A DNA stretch of 64,000 nt from Planctomycetales bacterium. Lineage in GTDB: Bacteria > Planctomycetota > Planctomycetia > Planctomycetales > Planctomycetaceae. Shown piece after piece: positions 45,758 through 55,080 of the stretch (positions within the stretch are counted from its first letter, which is position 1; every line of letters begins with the position of its first letter). The translations under genes were made by a program, and so were the position numbers. A model generated the notes under the pieces. It was not told the origin of the DNA. It was given only the letters and a program-made list of their open reading frames with translations, and made no database searches. The DNA lies in the NCBI GenBank assembly GCA_026400835.1, contig JAPLOA010000067.1, forward strand, positions 1-64,000, written 5' to 3'.

Positions 45758-45970
45758 TGAGGAATACTCCGGAAGTCAGGTGGGAGAGATGGTGGAAGTT
45801 AGGTATGTATGAGGATACGTTGAACAGACGGAGAAAGCGGACAGCTGATTTACGTGTTCACCTGGGCAGCGATTGTTGTCAGAACGGCACCGAACTGCAA
45901 ACAACACTGCTGTTCGTTAGAACTGCTGGCAGCCAAAAACAACACTCATCAATTTTTGCCGGGAACGTCA

Positions 45971-46861
45971 ATGGGGAAAGCAACAGAGATTGCAAAACGA
46001 TCAGGGTCCTTTCTGAACAAAGCACTTGTTCTGGTGTTGGCAGTGTTTCCGATGGTTACCGGTGCTTTCGCTCAGGACAGCTCAGAACTTATCGTTTCGC
46101 AGTTGGGAGATCTGCCGGTTGTCATTTCTGCTCCGCACGGAGGAAATTTGGAGATTCAAGGAGTGCCTCCAAGGGAAGGTGAAGGGCTGGAAGCAGGACC
46201 GGCGGGCTTTCGAGTTGTCCGTGATGGAGGTACAGAAGAGTTGGCTCTGGAAGTGGCCAGGCAACTGGCCGAGCGCATGAAGGGGCGACCGTCGTTTGTG
46301 ATATCACGCGTCCATCGGCGTTATGTCGACTTCAATCGGCCTCCTGAGGTTGCTGTTGAGCACGCGCTGGCGCGGGTTGTCTATGATCAATACCATACGG
46401 CGGTTGCTGATGCCGTTAGGACTATTCGTGAGAAACACATGTTTGGTCTGTTGATCGATATCCATGGACAGGGTTCGTCGGCGGAAACGGTTTACCGAGG
46501 TACCTCGAACGGAATTACGATGTCAGGCCTGCGCAAACAGTATGGCGAGGAGTTTCATGCCGGAGAGAACTCTTTGCTGGCCTTGCTGAAGAAGCGAAAC
46601 TGGAAGGTGCATCCAGATCCATTCGATGGAAAAGAACAGGCAGGATTTACAGGCGGTCATATCGTTCGAACTTATGGAAGCCACCGGTCCGATGGCATCG
46701 ATGCGATTCAACTGGAACTTGGCGGCAACTATCGAAAGACAGCGGTTCGCGAACGAATCGCCCGGGAAATGGCGGAAGCGATTGCTGAGCATATTGAGCT
46801 GGTCACGAAAGCTCCTGAAAAGACAAGTGATCAAAAACCGCTTCAACTCAAAAAGGAGTGA
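45971..46861 (+). CDS. Exported N-formylglutamate amidohydrolase-family protein
   Basis: A 296-residue protein with a signal peptide (MGKATEIAKRSGSFLN and a hydrophobic stretch to TGAFA). Family motifs: VVISAPHGGNL, RRYVDFNRPP, DIHGQGS and AIQLELGGNYR. The histidines in these motifs bind the metal, as in FGase/N-acetyl-amino-acid hydrolases. I started at ATG 45971; an upstream TTG frame adds 39 atypical residues. Its stop overlaps the EthD-like gene's first possible ATG (TGATG), so the two are coupled. A periplasmic carboxypeptidase-like role is possible; the substrate is unknown. Confidence 0.85.
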   Translation: MGKATEIAKRSGSFLNKALVLVLAVFPMVTGAFAQDSSELIVSQLGDLPVVISAPHGGNLEIQGVPPREGEGLEAGPAGFRVVRDGGTEELALEVARQLAERMKGRPSFVISRVHRRYVDFNRPPEVAVEHALARVVYDQYHTAVADAVRTIREKHMFGLLIDIHGQGSSAETVYRGTSNGITMSGLRKQYGEEFHAGENSLLALLKKRNWKVHPDPFDGKEQAGFTGGHIVRTYGSHRSDGIDAIQLELGGNYRKTAVRERIAREMAEAIAEHIELVTKAPEKTSDQKPLQLKKE

Positions 46862-46863
46862 TG

Positions 46864-47193
46864 ATGTATCGACTAACGGTGCTCTATGGGCATCCCGCGA
46901 ATCCTGATGAATTTCTGCGATACTATCGCGAAGTCCATCTTCCGATTGCCAAAAGAATGCATGGTTTCAGGGGCTGGACGATCGGAGTGTGTGAACCAGT
47001 AGCACCCGGTGAGAAGTCACCCTATTTCATGATCGTGGGACTCTACGCTGACACTCGAGAAGCTATCGATACGATGTTGGCATCGCCTGAGGGCAAAGCC
47101 TCAATTGCTGACGTAGCGAATTTCGCCACCGGCGGCGCGAAGTTTTTCTTTGATCGTGAGGAAGTGCTGATCCCCGTCTCGCTGAATGATTAA
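46864..47193 (+). CDS. EthD-family protein
   Basis: A 109-residue dimeric alpha-beta-barrel protein; ATG 46864 has AAAAGGAG five bases ahead, while ATG 46861 overlaps the previous stop. The product starts MYRLTVLYGHPANPDEFLRY and keeps the family histidine in YYREVHLPIAKRM. EthD proteins occur with redox enzymes acting on ethers or polyketides; some are monooxygenases. It is translationally coupled to the amidohydrolase-like gene and followed by a family A hairpin. Confidence 0.88.
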   Translation: MYRLTVLYGHPANPDEFLRYYREVHLPIAKRMHGFRGWTIGVCEPVAPGEKSPYFMIVGLYADTREAIDTMLASPEGKASIADVANFATGGAKFFFDREEVLIPVSLND

Positions 47194-47206
47194 AGTTGTA
47201 GGGAGT

Positions 47207-47257
47207 CCCGTCGGCGGAGCGACGGGCGTACCGTACACCCGTCACTCCGCCGACGGG
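47207..47257. repeat. Palindromic repeat, family A, copy 3
   Basis: CCCGTCGGCGGAGCGACGGG, a 10-base loop and ACCCGTCACTCCGCCGACGG. It lies between two converging genes (EthD-like and the PVC haem protein) and could terminate both. Confidence 0.85.
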
Positions 47258-47264
47258 AGTTCGT

Positions 47265-50200
47265 TCAATTCACCGGCTGCGATGAACGCAGATATGCAAA
47301 CAAGTCGCGCAGTTGCTGGTCGGTTAGTGCCTTGAGTGCTCCTTCCGGCATCACAGATTGCGGGATGACTTTCATCTCTTCAATCTCATCCTGCTTGAGA
47401 ATTACGTTCTGCCCATCGACGCCTCGAAGAATCACAACCTGGCTGTCCTTGTCGGCAAGGAACCCGTTGAGCACTCGACCATCCACGGTAACCACGACAT
47501 GATTTTCGAAGCCTTCGCGAATCTCCAGGCTGGGATTGATAACACTGCTCAGAATACGTTCCAGATTTGATCGAGCAAAGGGTGTCAGGTCCGGACCGAT
47601 TCGGCCGCCTTCATCAAACAGTAAATGGCATCGACCGCAGTTCTGCATAAACAGCGGCTTGCCGGCTCGAGGATTACCGGAACCAGCTCCCAGAATTCCA
47701 TTGACGCGAGCAGTCTCCGCCTGAACCTGAGCAGGCGACAATCCCGCGATTTCTCCCCAGAGTTTTTCAACAGAGGTTTCGATGCTGTCATCACTGTGCA
47801 TCAGCATTTTTCGAAGCGCCGAGTTCGAAACCGTCTCTTTGGAAATCGCCCCGGATTCAACGGCCGCCAGCAACTGCTTTGACCAACTGGTGCGACTAAC
47901 CAGCATCGCTTCAGCCGCCAACTGAGGTTCCTCTGGAAGTGTCGCGTAACGGGCTATGACATCGACAGCGATGTCAGCCGCATCATAATTTTGCAACGCG
48001 GCGAAAAGTGTTCCCAGAACTGCTGGATCCTTTTCGGTCTTCAGCAGTTCGCGCAGAACGATAAGGAGGTCTGCCTGATGAGTCTGACCGCAGATCTCAA
48101 TCAACTGCCGACGGACATTTTTCGGAGCGGCCGGATCTCGGATCGTTTTCACCGCTTCGGCGATGGCATCGGGCTGGGCCTGACGAAATCGCAACGCCAG
48201 GGAGCCGCCGCCGCTCTTGGCCAGAGCCTGAACAAGCTCGTCAGGAATTCCCGCCAGACTGCGTCCCTGGAACGCGTCTTCAAAACCCTGCAACATGCGC
48301 TCGGCACTGGACTTGTCTGGCGCCGAGTTCAGCAGCGAGGCCGCACTCAGGAGATCTTCGCGGCTTCCAGCCAGTGCATAACGCTTCATTAAACGTTCGG
48401 CCACATGCTGAGCCACCAATGGTCGCTGCCATATCGCTGGCTCGGATAAAAGTTCTTTTGAGATTTTATCAACAGCAGCTCTGCCGACCTGCGATTCAAT
48501 AGCCCACCAGATCAACAATGGCTGATGAATGTCGGCTGCATCTTCATCGTACTTCAGCAATTCACGAATGATCGGCAGAGCGAGGTTCGGCGGAAGTCTT
48601 CGAGCCGAGCTGGCCATCTGTTTGCGTACGTCGATGTACGCTTCAGATTGAGCCGCCCTGGCGATTGCCGCCGCCACCTTGTCTGAAGTGGACTTCGGAT
48701 CACAGACGATGCGAACAGTCCAGGCGCGCACGAACGGTTCACTGTGACTGAGCAGTTTGACGGCCACGTCGCCGGTTAAGCCACCGGATACATTCAATGC
48801 CCACAGTCGTTCAAGTGCTGCCTGCCCGGTTGATGTTTCCAGTTCTGACAGCAGAGGTCCGATGACGCTTTTGTCCTTGCGATCTCCCAGCAGTCGCATC
48901 GCCGTCTGACGATGCCACTTTGAAGGATGGTCCAGCAACTGAATCAGTTCGGCTGACGATTTCTTCGCATAGTCGAAGTGAGCGAGAGAACCTGGAATGC
49001 TCACGCCCTGCCGCTCGCCGGAAGGAGTTTTTCCTGACGTCAGCTTGTAGATTCGCCCGGTCTTCTTGTCGATTCGACCGGCATAGTGGCTGCTGTGATC
49101 GATACGTTGCTCGTACATGTCGGCCACGTAAATGTCACCGTCGGGACCAGTCTTGATGTCGACTGGTCGAAACCAGGGATCATCAGTCTTAAGCACTCGT
49201 TCAACGTCTTCCGTTTCGAACGACGACTGATACGGTTTGAAGTGGCTCAGGACCACTTGCCCCTGCAGCGGTTCGATACCGAACAGTTCACCACGAAAAC
49301 GTTCCGGCAGAGTGTTCTCTTCGTAGATCACGAAATTGTGAGTAAAGCGTGCGACACTGTGATGCTTGATGTTTTCAAAGAAGCCAAAGGAATAGGGATT
49401 CGACAAGGGACCGTGCTTTCCGAAACCTTTGCGATAGTACCCTCCTTGAACGTAGTGGAAGCCTCGCGTATCGCCGCCGTTGTGCCCGGAAAAGATGCGG
49501 CCTTTTTCATCGATTTCGCAACCGAAAGTGTTGCCGCCACCTTCCGCAAAGATCTCATAGATGTGCTTTTCGGGATGGTAACGCCAGATCAGTTGCCCCA
49601 GCGATTGCACGGGTGCTTCCTTTGATCCGGGCTTGCGAATCACGCCGGTCACAGTGCTGCCCTGACCTCCGTAAAGCCAGCCGTCCGGGCCAAAGCGAAG
49701 ACTGTTGATCACGGAATGCGAATCTTCAATGCCGAAGCCCTCCAGCAGAACCTCCGGATCTCCGTCGGGAATATCGTCTTTGTTCGCATCGGGATAGAAC
49801 AGGAGATACGGAGGATTTGTGACATAGACTCCTCCCCGTCCAACCGCGAATGACGATGCAATATTCAGTTCATCGACAAAGATCTTGTGCTGGTCATAAA
49901 CGCCGTCACCATCGGTATCCTCATGGATGCTGATACGGTCCGTGCCCTTAAAATGATTGGGCGGCGCTGGAGGAACTTTGTCGTAGACAGACCGCAGAAA
50001 CGTATCGCGACTGACCATCTTCAGGCCCGCTGGATCAGGATACTGCCGATACTCCATGACCCACATGCGACCTCGTTCATCCCACGACATGAAGAGCGGC
50101 TGAGCAATGTCAGGATCGCCAAGGACAAGTTTTGCACTCAGGTCTTCAGGCATCAGAAAATGCTTGACGGCTTCGGAGGGTGACAGCGGATCCGTGTCAC

Positions 50201-50852
50201 CGTTTCGGCGAGCGACGTATTTTTCAATGTTGTCAACGGCGTCAACTTTCAGATAGACGGCTTTTGCTGCAGCGTCTGCATCATTGAGCGGTTGAGCCGG
50301 GTCAAAGTCGAACTCATTGGGATCCGCTTTTCCCCACGCTGCTTCGTCGCCCGGACGATATTGCCAGACGCCTTCCAGACGGAATGCCTGCTTTGTAGCT
50401 TCGTTCATCAGAACAGGAGGAGCCACGCTGAAGTTTGGCCGAGGATCATTCTGATAGACTCGAATTGCGATCGTGTTGAATTCACCTGCCTTGATGAGTG
50501 AAGCATCAACGGCGTAGCGGCCCTTTTCTCCAAGGCCACTGCGAAACTGTGGAGGAAAGGTTCCCGTGGCACCGACAGGTTGTCCACCGACGTAGGCCGA
50601 GCGGGCATCATCCAGAGCTTCCGAGAACAACGTCAGCGGCTGTCCGTCCCACTCTTTCGGAATTTTGACGAGCACTCGATACCACGAGTATCCATTGATC
50701 GGAGCCAGTTCTCCCGTCGGTACGCTTCGCCAGGCATCCGGGACTGTCAGAGTTTTCCAGTCAGCGGCATTCAGGAGGCGTGAGGAACCTGTCAGAACAA
50801 TCATCAGCGCTGCGAAGATGATGCAGCGAAGCGGCGCATTTTGAGATGTCAT
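47265..50852 (-). CDS. PVC-type CxxCH haem protein with propeller, HEAT repeats and cytochrome c domain
   Basis: A 1195-residue exported protein (signal peptide 1-30). Residues about 35-200 are a beta-sandwich. Residues about 230-600 are a six-bladed-propeller dehydrogenase-like domain with many aspartate-rich DxDxDGxxD-type calcium motifs (DTDGDGVYDQ) and HNGGDTRGFHY. Residues about 630-1050 are HEAT-like helical repeats (HPSKWHRQTAMRLLGD). The C-terminus is a cytochrome c with CGRCH at 1072-1076 and a candidate axial Met in VMPEG. This architecture is almost confined to Planctomycetes/Verrucomicrobia and is thought to oxidise sugars or other glycan products in the periplasm. It stands alone, converging with the EthD-like gene. 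Confidence 0.94.
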   Translation of the reverse strand: MTSQNAPLRCIIFAALMIVLTGSSRLLNAADWKTLTVPDAWRSVPTGELAPINGYSWYRVLVKIPKEWDGQPLTLFSEALDDARSAYVGGQPVGATGTFPPQFRSGLGEKGRYAVDASLIKAGEFNTIAIRVYQNDPRPNFSVAPPVLMNEATKQAFRLEGVWQYRPGDEAAWGKADPNEFDFDPAQPLNDADAAAKAVYLKVDAVDNIEKYVARRNGDTDPLSPSEAVKHFLMPEDLSAKLVLGDPDIAQPLFMSWDERGRMWVMEYRQYPDPAGLKMVSRDTFLRSVYDKVPPAPPNHFKGTDRISIHEDTDGDGVYDQHKIFVDELNIASSFAVGRGGVYVTNPPYLLFYPDANKDDIPDGDPEVLLEGFGIEDSHSVINSLRFGPDGWLYGGQGSTVTGVIRKPGSKEAPVQSLGQLIWRYHPEKHIYEIFAEGGGNTFGCEIDEKGRIFSGHNGGDTRGFHYVQGGYYRKGFGKHGPLSNPYSFGFFENIKHHSVARFTHNFVIYEENTLPERFRGELFGIEPLQGQVVLSHFKPYQSSFETEDVERVLKTDDPWFRPVDIKTGPDGDIYVADMYEQRIDHSSHYAGRIDKKTGRIYKLTSGKTPSGERQGVSIPGSLAHFDYAKKSSAELIQLLDHPSKWHRQTAMRLLGDRKDKSVIGPLLSELETSTGQAALERLWALNVSGGLTGDVAVKLLSHSEPFVRAWTVRIVCDPKSTSDKVAAAIARAAQSEAYIDVRKQMASSARRLPPNLALPIIRELLKYDEDAADIHQPLLIWWAIESQVGRAAVDKISKELLSEPAIWQRPLVAQHVAERLMKRYALAGSREDLLSAASLLNSAPDKSSAERMLQGFEDAFQGRSLAGIPDELVQALAKSGGGSLALRFRQAQPDAIAEAVKTIRDPAAPKNVRRQLIEICGQTHQADLLIVLRELLKTEKDPAVLGTLFAALQNYDAADIAVDVIARYATLPEEPQLAAEAMLVSRTSWSKQLLAAVESGAISKETVSNSALRKMLMHSDDSIETSVEKLWGEIAGLSPAQVQAETARVNGILGAGSGNPRAGKPLFMQNCGRCHLLFDEGGRIGPDLTPFARSNLERILSSVINPSLEIREGFENHVVVTVDGRVLNGFLADKDSQVVILRGVDGQNVILKQDEIEEMKVIPQSVMPEGALKALTDQQLRDLFAYLRSSQPVN

Positions 50853-51044
50853 CGGCGGGCCTTCAAACAGAAGGAATCAAACCCGGAATTGCCAGCCGTT
50901 GTTGTCCGCTTTTGTTCATCGAGAAGAACACGCTGCTTCAAACTCGAAGAATTCTGCAGATTGCAGATCCCCGAGTACAGGCAATCCCATCAGAAGGTGG
51001 GATCGGGATTATTCCGATTCAGCAGCGGAAATCCAACTGCACGT

Positions 51045-51128
51045 GGCTCAGAAAAGGGGTCAGGAACCAATAGTGCGCAGCACCCTTCGGGCCATTTGGC
51101 TATTGATTCCTGACCCCTTTTCTGAGCC
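51045..51128. repeat. 84-bp palindromic element (REP/MITE-like)
   Basis: Arms 51045-51073 and 51100-51128 are complementary over 29 bases with one mismatch (left arm contains AGGGGTCAGGAACCAATAG). The 26-base loop holds CCCTTCGGG, a second small hairpin. The right end overlaps the first base of the isomerase-like gene's stop codon. Elements of the type AAAAGGGGTCAGG are found near Y1-transposase (REP-associated) genes in other bacteria; none is in the window. Confidence 0.85.
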
Positions 51129-51883
51129 TAATCGGCCGACAGGCGTTCGAATCCTGGTACTCCGCCGTTGCGAGCCAGATAGGTCAGGATTCCCGTCAGC
51201 AATTTGGCATTCTGGTCATAATTGCGGCATTTATGGCAGACACGCAGGCATCCGCCGCTAGCAAGACTTTCTCGCCAGCCACGTGGTAGCCGACACGCGA
51301 TCGTTTCGCCGCGAACAATGATCATGGGGCGAATTGTCTGAGATCCAAGCCTGTCCACCCAACGTAGTGGGCAACCTTTGATCTTGAAGACATCCGTTTT
51401 GCAGCCGAAGACCGTGTCGTTGGGAATCAGAAGTTGAACTCGACGCTGATCGGCATAGTACAACACATCGGTCAGCCCCATGCGAACCGTGCGTTCCGCG
51501 TGGTTATATGTGTGAAGGCCCTGCTCACCGGGCACGACGACCAGGAATCGAGCTCCGAGGTCAGTGGCAAGATCGACCGCGCGGCGAACATCGTCGGTGG
51601 CTCGGTCAAAGGTCATCCCCAAAGAGCCCGTAAAGCCCCCTGCGAATCCCAGGCAACTGACACTGATTCCCGCGTCAGCAAGGACATCATGCAGAGCATG
51701 CTCACCGATTCGAAGTACTTGCTGCCGACGCACTGCCACATAGCGAATGCCGCGGCGATGCAATTGCTCGACTTCAGCAAACAATGATTCCGAAGAATGT
51801 GCCCGAAGTGGCATTGATACGGCAATGCGGGCCACCATGGAAGGCTTGGCCCATTCGGTCTCTTGTTCGAGGAATACATCCAT
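51128..51883 (-). CDS. Sugar-phosphate isomerase/epimerase-like TIM-barrel protein with atypical C-terminal half
   Basis: A 251-residue protein. Residues about 18-150 read as the first half of an AP-endonuclease-2/xylose-isomerase-like TIM barrel (LGFAGGFTGSLGM, RRAVDLATDLGARFLVVVPG). After residue 155 the sequence no longer shows the expected acidic and histidine metal ligands and instead reads CPLRWVDRLGSQTIRPMIIV...CLRVCHKCRNYDQNAKLL, which I do not recognise. The gene may be a fusion, or its 3' half may have been replaced. Its stop codon touches the palindromic element at 51045-51128. Confidence 0.6.
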   Translation of the reverse strand: MDVFLEQETEWAKPSMVARIAVSMPLRAHSSESLFAEVEQLHRRGIRYVAVRRQQVLRIGEHALHDVLADAGISVSCLGFAGGFTGSLGMTFDRATDDVRRAVDLATDLGARFLVVVPGEQGLHTYNHAERTVRMGLTDVLYYADQRRVQLLIPNDTVFGCKTDVFKIKGCPLRWVDRLGSQTIRPMIIVRGETIACRLPRGWRESLASGGCLRVCHKCRNYDQNAKLLTGILTYLARNGGVPGFERLSAD

Positions 51884-52257
51884 GTATGACGCTGCAAGCC
51901 AGTGAGGAAAGTATCACAACGCCTTCGACGCAGTTCACAAGCTGGAACCGGTCGTATCAAACATCGACGATCAACGCGGCTGCGAATCGTCACAAGCGAC
52001 AGTACTGTGCTGAATTTTTCTCCACTTGTAAACGTCGGATGAACAGCTTTTTTGTGACTCGACAAACCTTGTGCTTCAACAGGCTTCTATGCCCGAAACG
52101 TACTTGACGCAAATCGCAGGAACCGATAATGGGCGCAATGATTTGCGAACAATAATGATGAGCGTTCAACGTTTGTCATGACGAATGCAATTGATGTCGA
52201 CCTCACGAAGACAGGATCTATTCGAAGGAGATGTCCCTACGACGATTTCTCGAACGA
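51884..52257. other. 374-base intergenic region
   Basis: Lies between the glycosyltransferase end and the isomerase-like start, both minus strand. I see no gene, RNA or clear repeat; it must hold the isomerase-like gene's promoter. Confidence 0.5.
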
Positions 52258-53460
52258 TCATCGCATCGATGAATGTTGTTTTGTTTGTGCAGCCTGCTGC
52301 AGAATAACTTCCAGCCGACGAGTAGCTGCCTGAATTGACCATTGCGATTCCACACATTTGCTGGCTTCAGTCGCAGTGTCGCGAATAGCTTCTGGTTGCT
52401 GGACGCATTTTATGAGGGCCCTCAGCAAGGCATCGACGTCATCGACTGCCACCAGTTCGCCCAGTCGGCCGTTCTCCAGAATTTCGGCAGGCCCCGAATG
52501 ACAATTCGAGGAAATCACCGGTGTGCCACAGGCCATCGCTTCCAGCAGCACGTTCGGCATACCTTCCATCAGCGAGGGCAGAACAAAGAGATCGGCCGAA
52601 CGATACCAGGCCGCTGCATTCTCCTGAAACCCAGGCAGCTCGATGATATCCGACAGCTTCAGATCAATGATTTGCTGTTCCAGCTTCGCACGATGCGGAC
52701 CTTCTCCCAGCAAAGCGACACGCAGCTCCAGATCCGGACATCGACGGCGAAGCTCATCGACCGCCGAGATCAGCAGATGAAAACCCTTTTCATGATTTAG
52801 CCGACCGGCAGAGACGATCCGAATGAGTCTCGATGTTCCCTGCTGCGCTGGTCGAGTCCACCACTCGTTCTGGATTGGCGTTGCGGACTGTTCAAGAATC
52901 AGCTCCACATCAACACCGTTGCGTTGAGTCTGAATCTTCTCATCACGGATCCCGTAGAATCGTTTGGCAGATTCTCGCGCTCCATGAGACACGGCAAGAA
53001 CTCGTGAAGAATTGTTGTAAAGGCGATGCAGAATTCTTCGCTTAAACCACTGAAATCTTCCTGCGACCGGTGCAAAACCAATCTCCGGATCGGTCACAAT
53101 CGTCGAAACATTCGGGACACCAGCTCGCTGTGCGCCGGCGGCTGAGATGAGCGTCATCAGGAATGTGCGGTCATAGCTGACATCAGCCCGGATCTCTTTC
53201 AGAAAGGCCGCAAAGTCTTTGACTCGACGCGAATGCATCAGGCCCGGGAGATAGATGCGGGAAGAGGTCACTCGTTCTTCGAATGACGTGATCGGAACAT
53301 CGGCCGGAACGAGATCCAGCAGGGGACCTGATCGATAGACGAGGTACAGAAAAGGTTCAAACTTCTGCCGATCCAGATGTCGCAGAGCCAGCACAAGTTG
53401 TCGCTCTGAGCCACCTCCATGCATGGCTCCTATCGAAAAGACAACTCGAATTCGCGACAT
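52258..53460 (-). CDS. GT4-family glycosyltransferase
   Basis: A 400-residue GT-B retaining glycosyltransferase. The N-terminal Rossmann domain starts VVFSIGAMHGGGSERQL with the acceptor-side glycine loop. The donor domain has SAGRLNHEKGFHLLI and the EX7E motif in SLMEGMPNVLLEAMACGTP, which bind the nucleotide sugar. It is cytoplasmic and probably adds a sugar in capsule, LPS or exopolysaccharide synthesis. No other polysaccharide gene is next to it. Confidence 0.93.
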   Translation of the reverse strand: MSRIRVVFSIGAMHGGGSERQLVLALRHLDRQKFEPFLYLVYRSGPLLDLVPADVPITSFEERVTSSRIYLPGLMHSRRVKDFAAFLKEIRADVSYDRTFLMTLISAAGAQRAGVPNVSTIVTDPEIGFAPVAGRFQWFKRRILHRLYNNSSRVLAVSHGARESAKRFYGIRDEKIQTQRNGVDVELILEQSATPIQNEWWTRPAQQGTSRLIRIVSAGRLNHEKGFHLLISAVDELRRRCPDLELRVALLGEGPHRAKLEQQIIDLKLSDIIELPGFQENAAAWYRSADLFVLPSLMEGMPNVLLEAMACGTPVISSNCHSGPAEILENGRLGELVAVDDVDALLRALIKCVQQPEAIRDTATEASKCVESQWSIQAATRRLEVILQQAAQTKQHSSMR

Positions 53461-53541
53461 GGGATCGGGGTTTCAGTACGTACAAAAAGGCAGATAGCGG
53501 AACCTCAGGTATGATAGCCAACGAGTACAAGGAATTCCCGT

Positions 53542-53674
53542 GGACTGCGGCAGCCTGCTGCCGCTTTCGTGCAGGCAGCCTGCTGCCAAACCCCCGTCTT
53601 AGCATAGTCATCATTCAGAATAGTACCCCACAGCAGGCTGTGGAGCGGAAAGCTGCAGCGGGCTGCAGCAGTCC
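53542..53674. repeat. Imperfect 44-bp inverted repeat upstream of mntR (family F)
   Basis: Left arm 53542-53585 (GGACTGCGGCAGCCTGCTG...) and right arm 53631-53674 are imperfect complements. Each arm also contains small self-dyads such as GGCAGCCTGCTGCC. It lies inside the 346-base divergent region 53461-53806 between the GT4 gene and mntR. I see nothing else in that region. Confidence 0.8.
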
Positions 53675-53806
53675 AAACAACGATGCGTTGAATCTCGATC
53701 TGAAGCTGTGACAATCGCTGATACGGACTCTACACTGCCGACCGATTAAGTGACTGTCCAGATTCTGTCGCTCTGAGAAGTTCGAAAAATTCCGCGAGAT
53801 GTTTTT

Positions 53807-54226
53807 GTGAAAGAAACGAAGACCAGAACAAAAGGCCACGAGAGAACTCGTCGCGATCACGCGACAGAGCTGACGCAGGACTACGTGGAAGCAATCGCGG
53901 AGCTTCATGAGCGATTGGGAGAATGTCGAGTCCGAGATCTGGCCAAACGATTTGCCGTCAGCCATGTGACCGTCAATCGCGCTGTCGCCAGAATGAAGCG
54001 TGATGGCTATGTCGACACAGAGCCCTATGCTCCTGTGAGTCTCACCGAGAAAGGCCGCAGCCTTGCTCAGTTTTCCCAGCGTCGACATGAAATCGTCTAT
54101 GAATTCCTGCTGGCTCTGGGAGCCAGCGAGCGAACCGCATCCATCGACAGCGAAGGCATCGAACATCACGTCAGCGAAGAAACGCTGCGGTTGATGGAAA
54201 AGTTTGGCAAGAACCTATCCGGCTAG
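53807..54226 (+). CDS. mntR: Manganese-responsive regulator MntR (DtxR family)
   Basis: A 139-residue DtxR-family repressor starting at GTG 53807. The helix-turn-helix is RDLAKRFAVSHVTVNRAVARM. Metal-site residues appear in ELTQDYVEAI, RRHEIVYEFLLALG and EGIEHHVSEETL, matching E. coli MntR closely, including the GxEHHVSEETL motif. It represses manganese uptake when Mn(II) is high. No mntH-type transporter is adjacent, so its targets lie elsewhere. Confidence 0.93.
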   Translation: MKETKTRTKGHERTRRDHATELTQDYVEAIAELHERLGECRVRDLAKRFAVSHVTVNRAVARMKRDGYVDTEPYAPVSLTEKGRSLAQFSQRRHEIVYEFLLALGASERTASIDSEGIEHHVSEETLRLMEKFGKNLSG

Positions 54227-54262
54227 TGTTCCATTCACAATATTCTGATGGATGTAGGCCCA

Positions 54263-54958
54263 TCATAGCGATTGCGAAGACGATTGTTCGCCACCATATT
54301 CAGATGGATCGCACCTGATGTGAGACTGCAGATAATCAGTCGGGCCTGCAGCAAAAATTCGGGATGAAAGCCACGATAATGGTATCGTTACAACGAGAAT
54401 AGTAACGGGCACCACCGCAGCGGCAATTGCCGGATGAACCTCGTTCATCAACACGACGGCGAGGACGGCAAGTACCGGCACTGTGATGGAGGTGGCCGTC
54501 ACAAAGAGGCCATAGTTGGAACGAATGTGACGGCCAGCTTGTTCTTCCGCAAGGGCTCGACAAAAGTGAGGATTCACCCAGATACGAACGCCTTTCCAAA
54601 GGGCCACAAGTGACGCTACGCCGCCTAGAATGGCACTGATGCCGATAGCAGAGAAAAGTGACAAAAGGGTGCGATTGGCTCGAGCCATATCCAGTGGAAC
54701 CTGCAGATACTTGTGTGAAAACACGATGATCCCAAGCGTCAGCAGTGCTGAGGGAGCACCGAGCCAGATACCAACAGAGACATGAAACATCGTGCAGATT
54801 TTGCCTCGGTCAGGCCGTGGATCGTTCGCATAAACCCAGGCCGCGCTTTGGAATGAATGGCGTGCAACAAACACGGCCATCAGAATGGAAGTGCTGAACT
54901 TCGGGCCCAGAGTCAGTAACATCGCGAGACACAGAACAGCCACGAGACTGGCAAGCAT
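54263..54958 (-). CDS. Multi-helix membrane protein, unknown function
   Basis: A 231-residue protein with about six hydrophobic helices (roughly 1-20, 24-42, 58-80, 95-118, 150-172, 176-200) and a polar C-terminal tail rich in serine. No motif is recognised. It converges with mntR, 36 bases away; a link to manganese transport is possible but not supported by any metal-binding motif. Confidence 0.7.
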   Translation of the reverse strand: MLASLVAVLCLAMLLTLGPKFSTSILMAVFVARHSFQSAAWVYANDPRPDRGKICTMFHVSVGIWLGAPSALLTLGIIVFSHKYLQVPLDMARANRTLLSLFSAIGISAILGGVASLVALWKGVRIWVNPHFCRALAEEQAGRHIRSNYGLFVTATSITVPVLAVLAVVLMNEVHPAIAAAVVPVTILVVTIPLSWLSSRIFAAGPTDYLQSHIRCDPSEYGGEQSSSQSL

Positions 54959-55080
54959 GGTGTTGATTTCACAATCGTTGAATAGACAGGTCGTGCTGAA
55001 TGCCCGTAACGACTTACAAAGATTTCCGTGGTATTCAGTTCCTTATGCCTTTTTGTGACGCCCTTGCGCGACTTTCTCCA

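Noticed and set aside
51136-51166. tRNA T-arm-like GTTCGAATCC
   Set aside because: Inside a coding frame, and no acceptor, D or anticodon arms can be folded around it.
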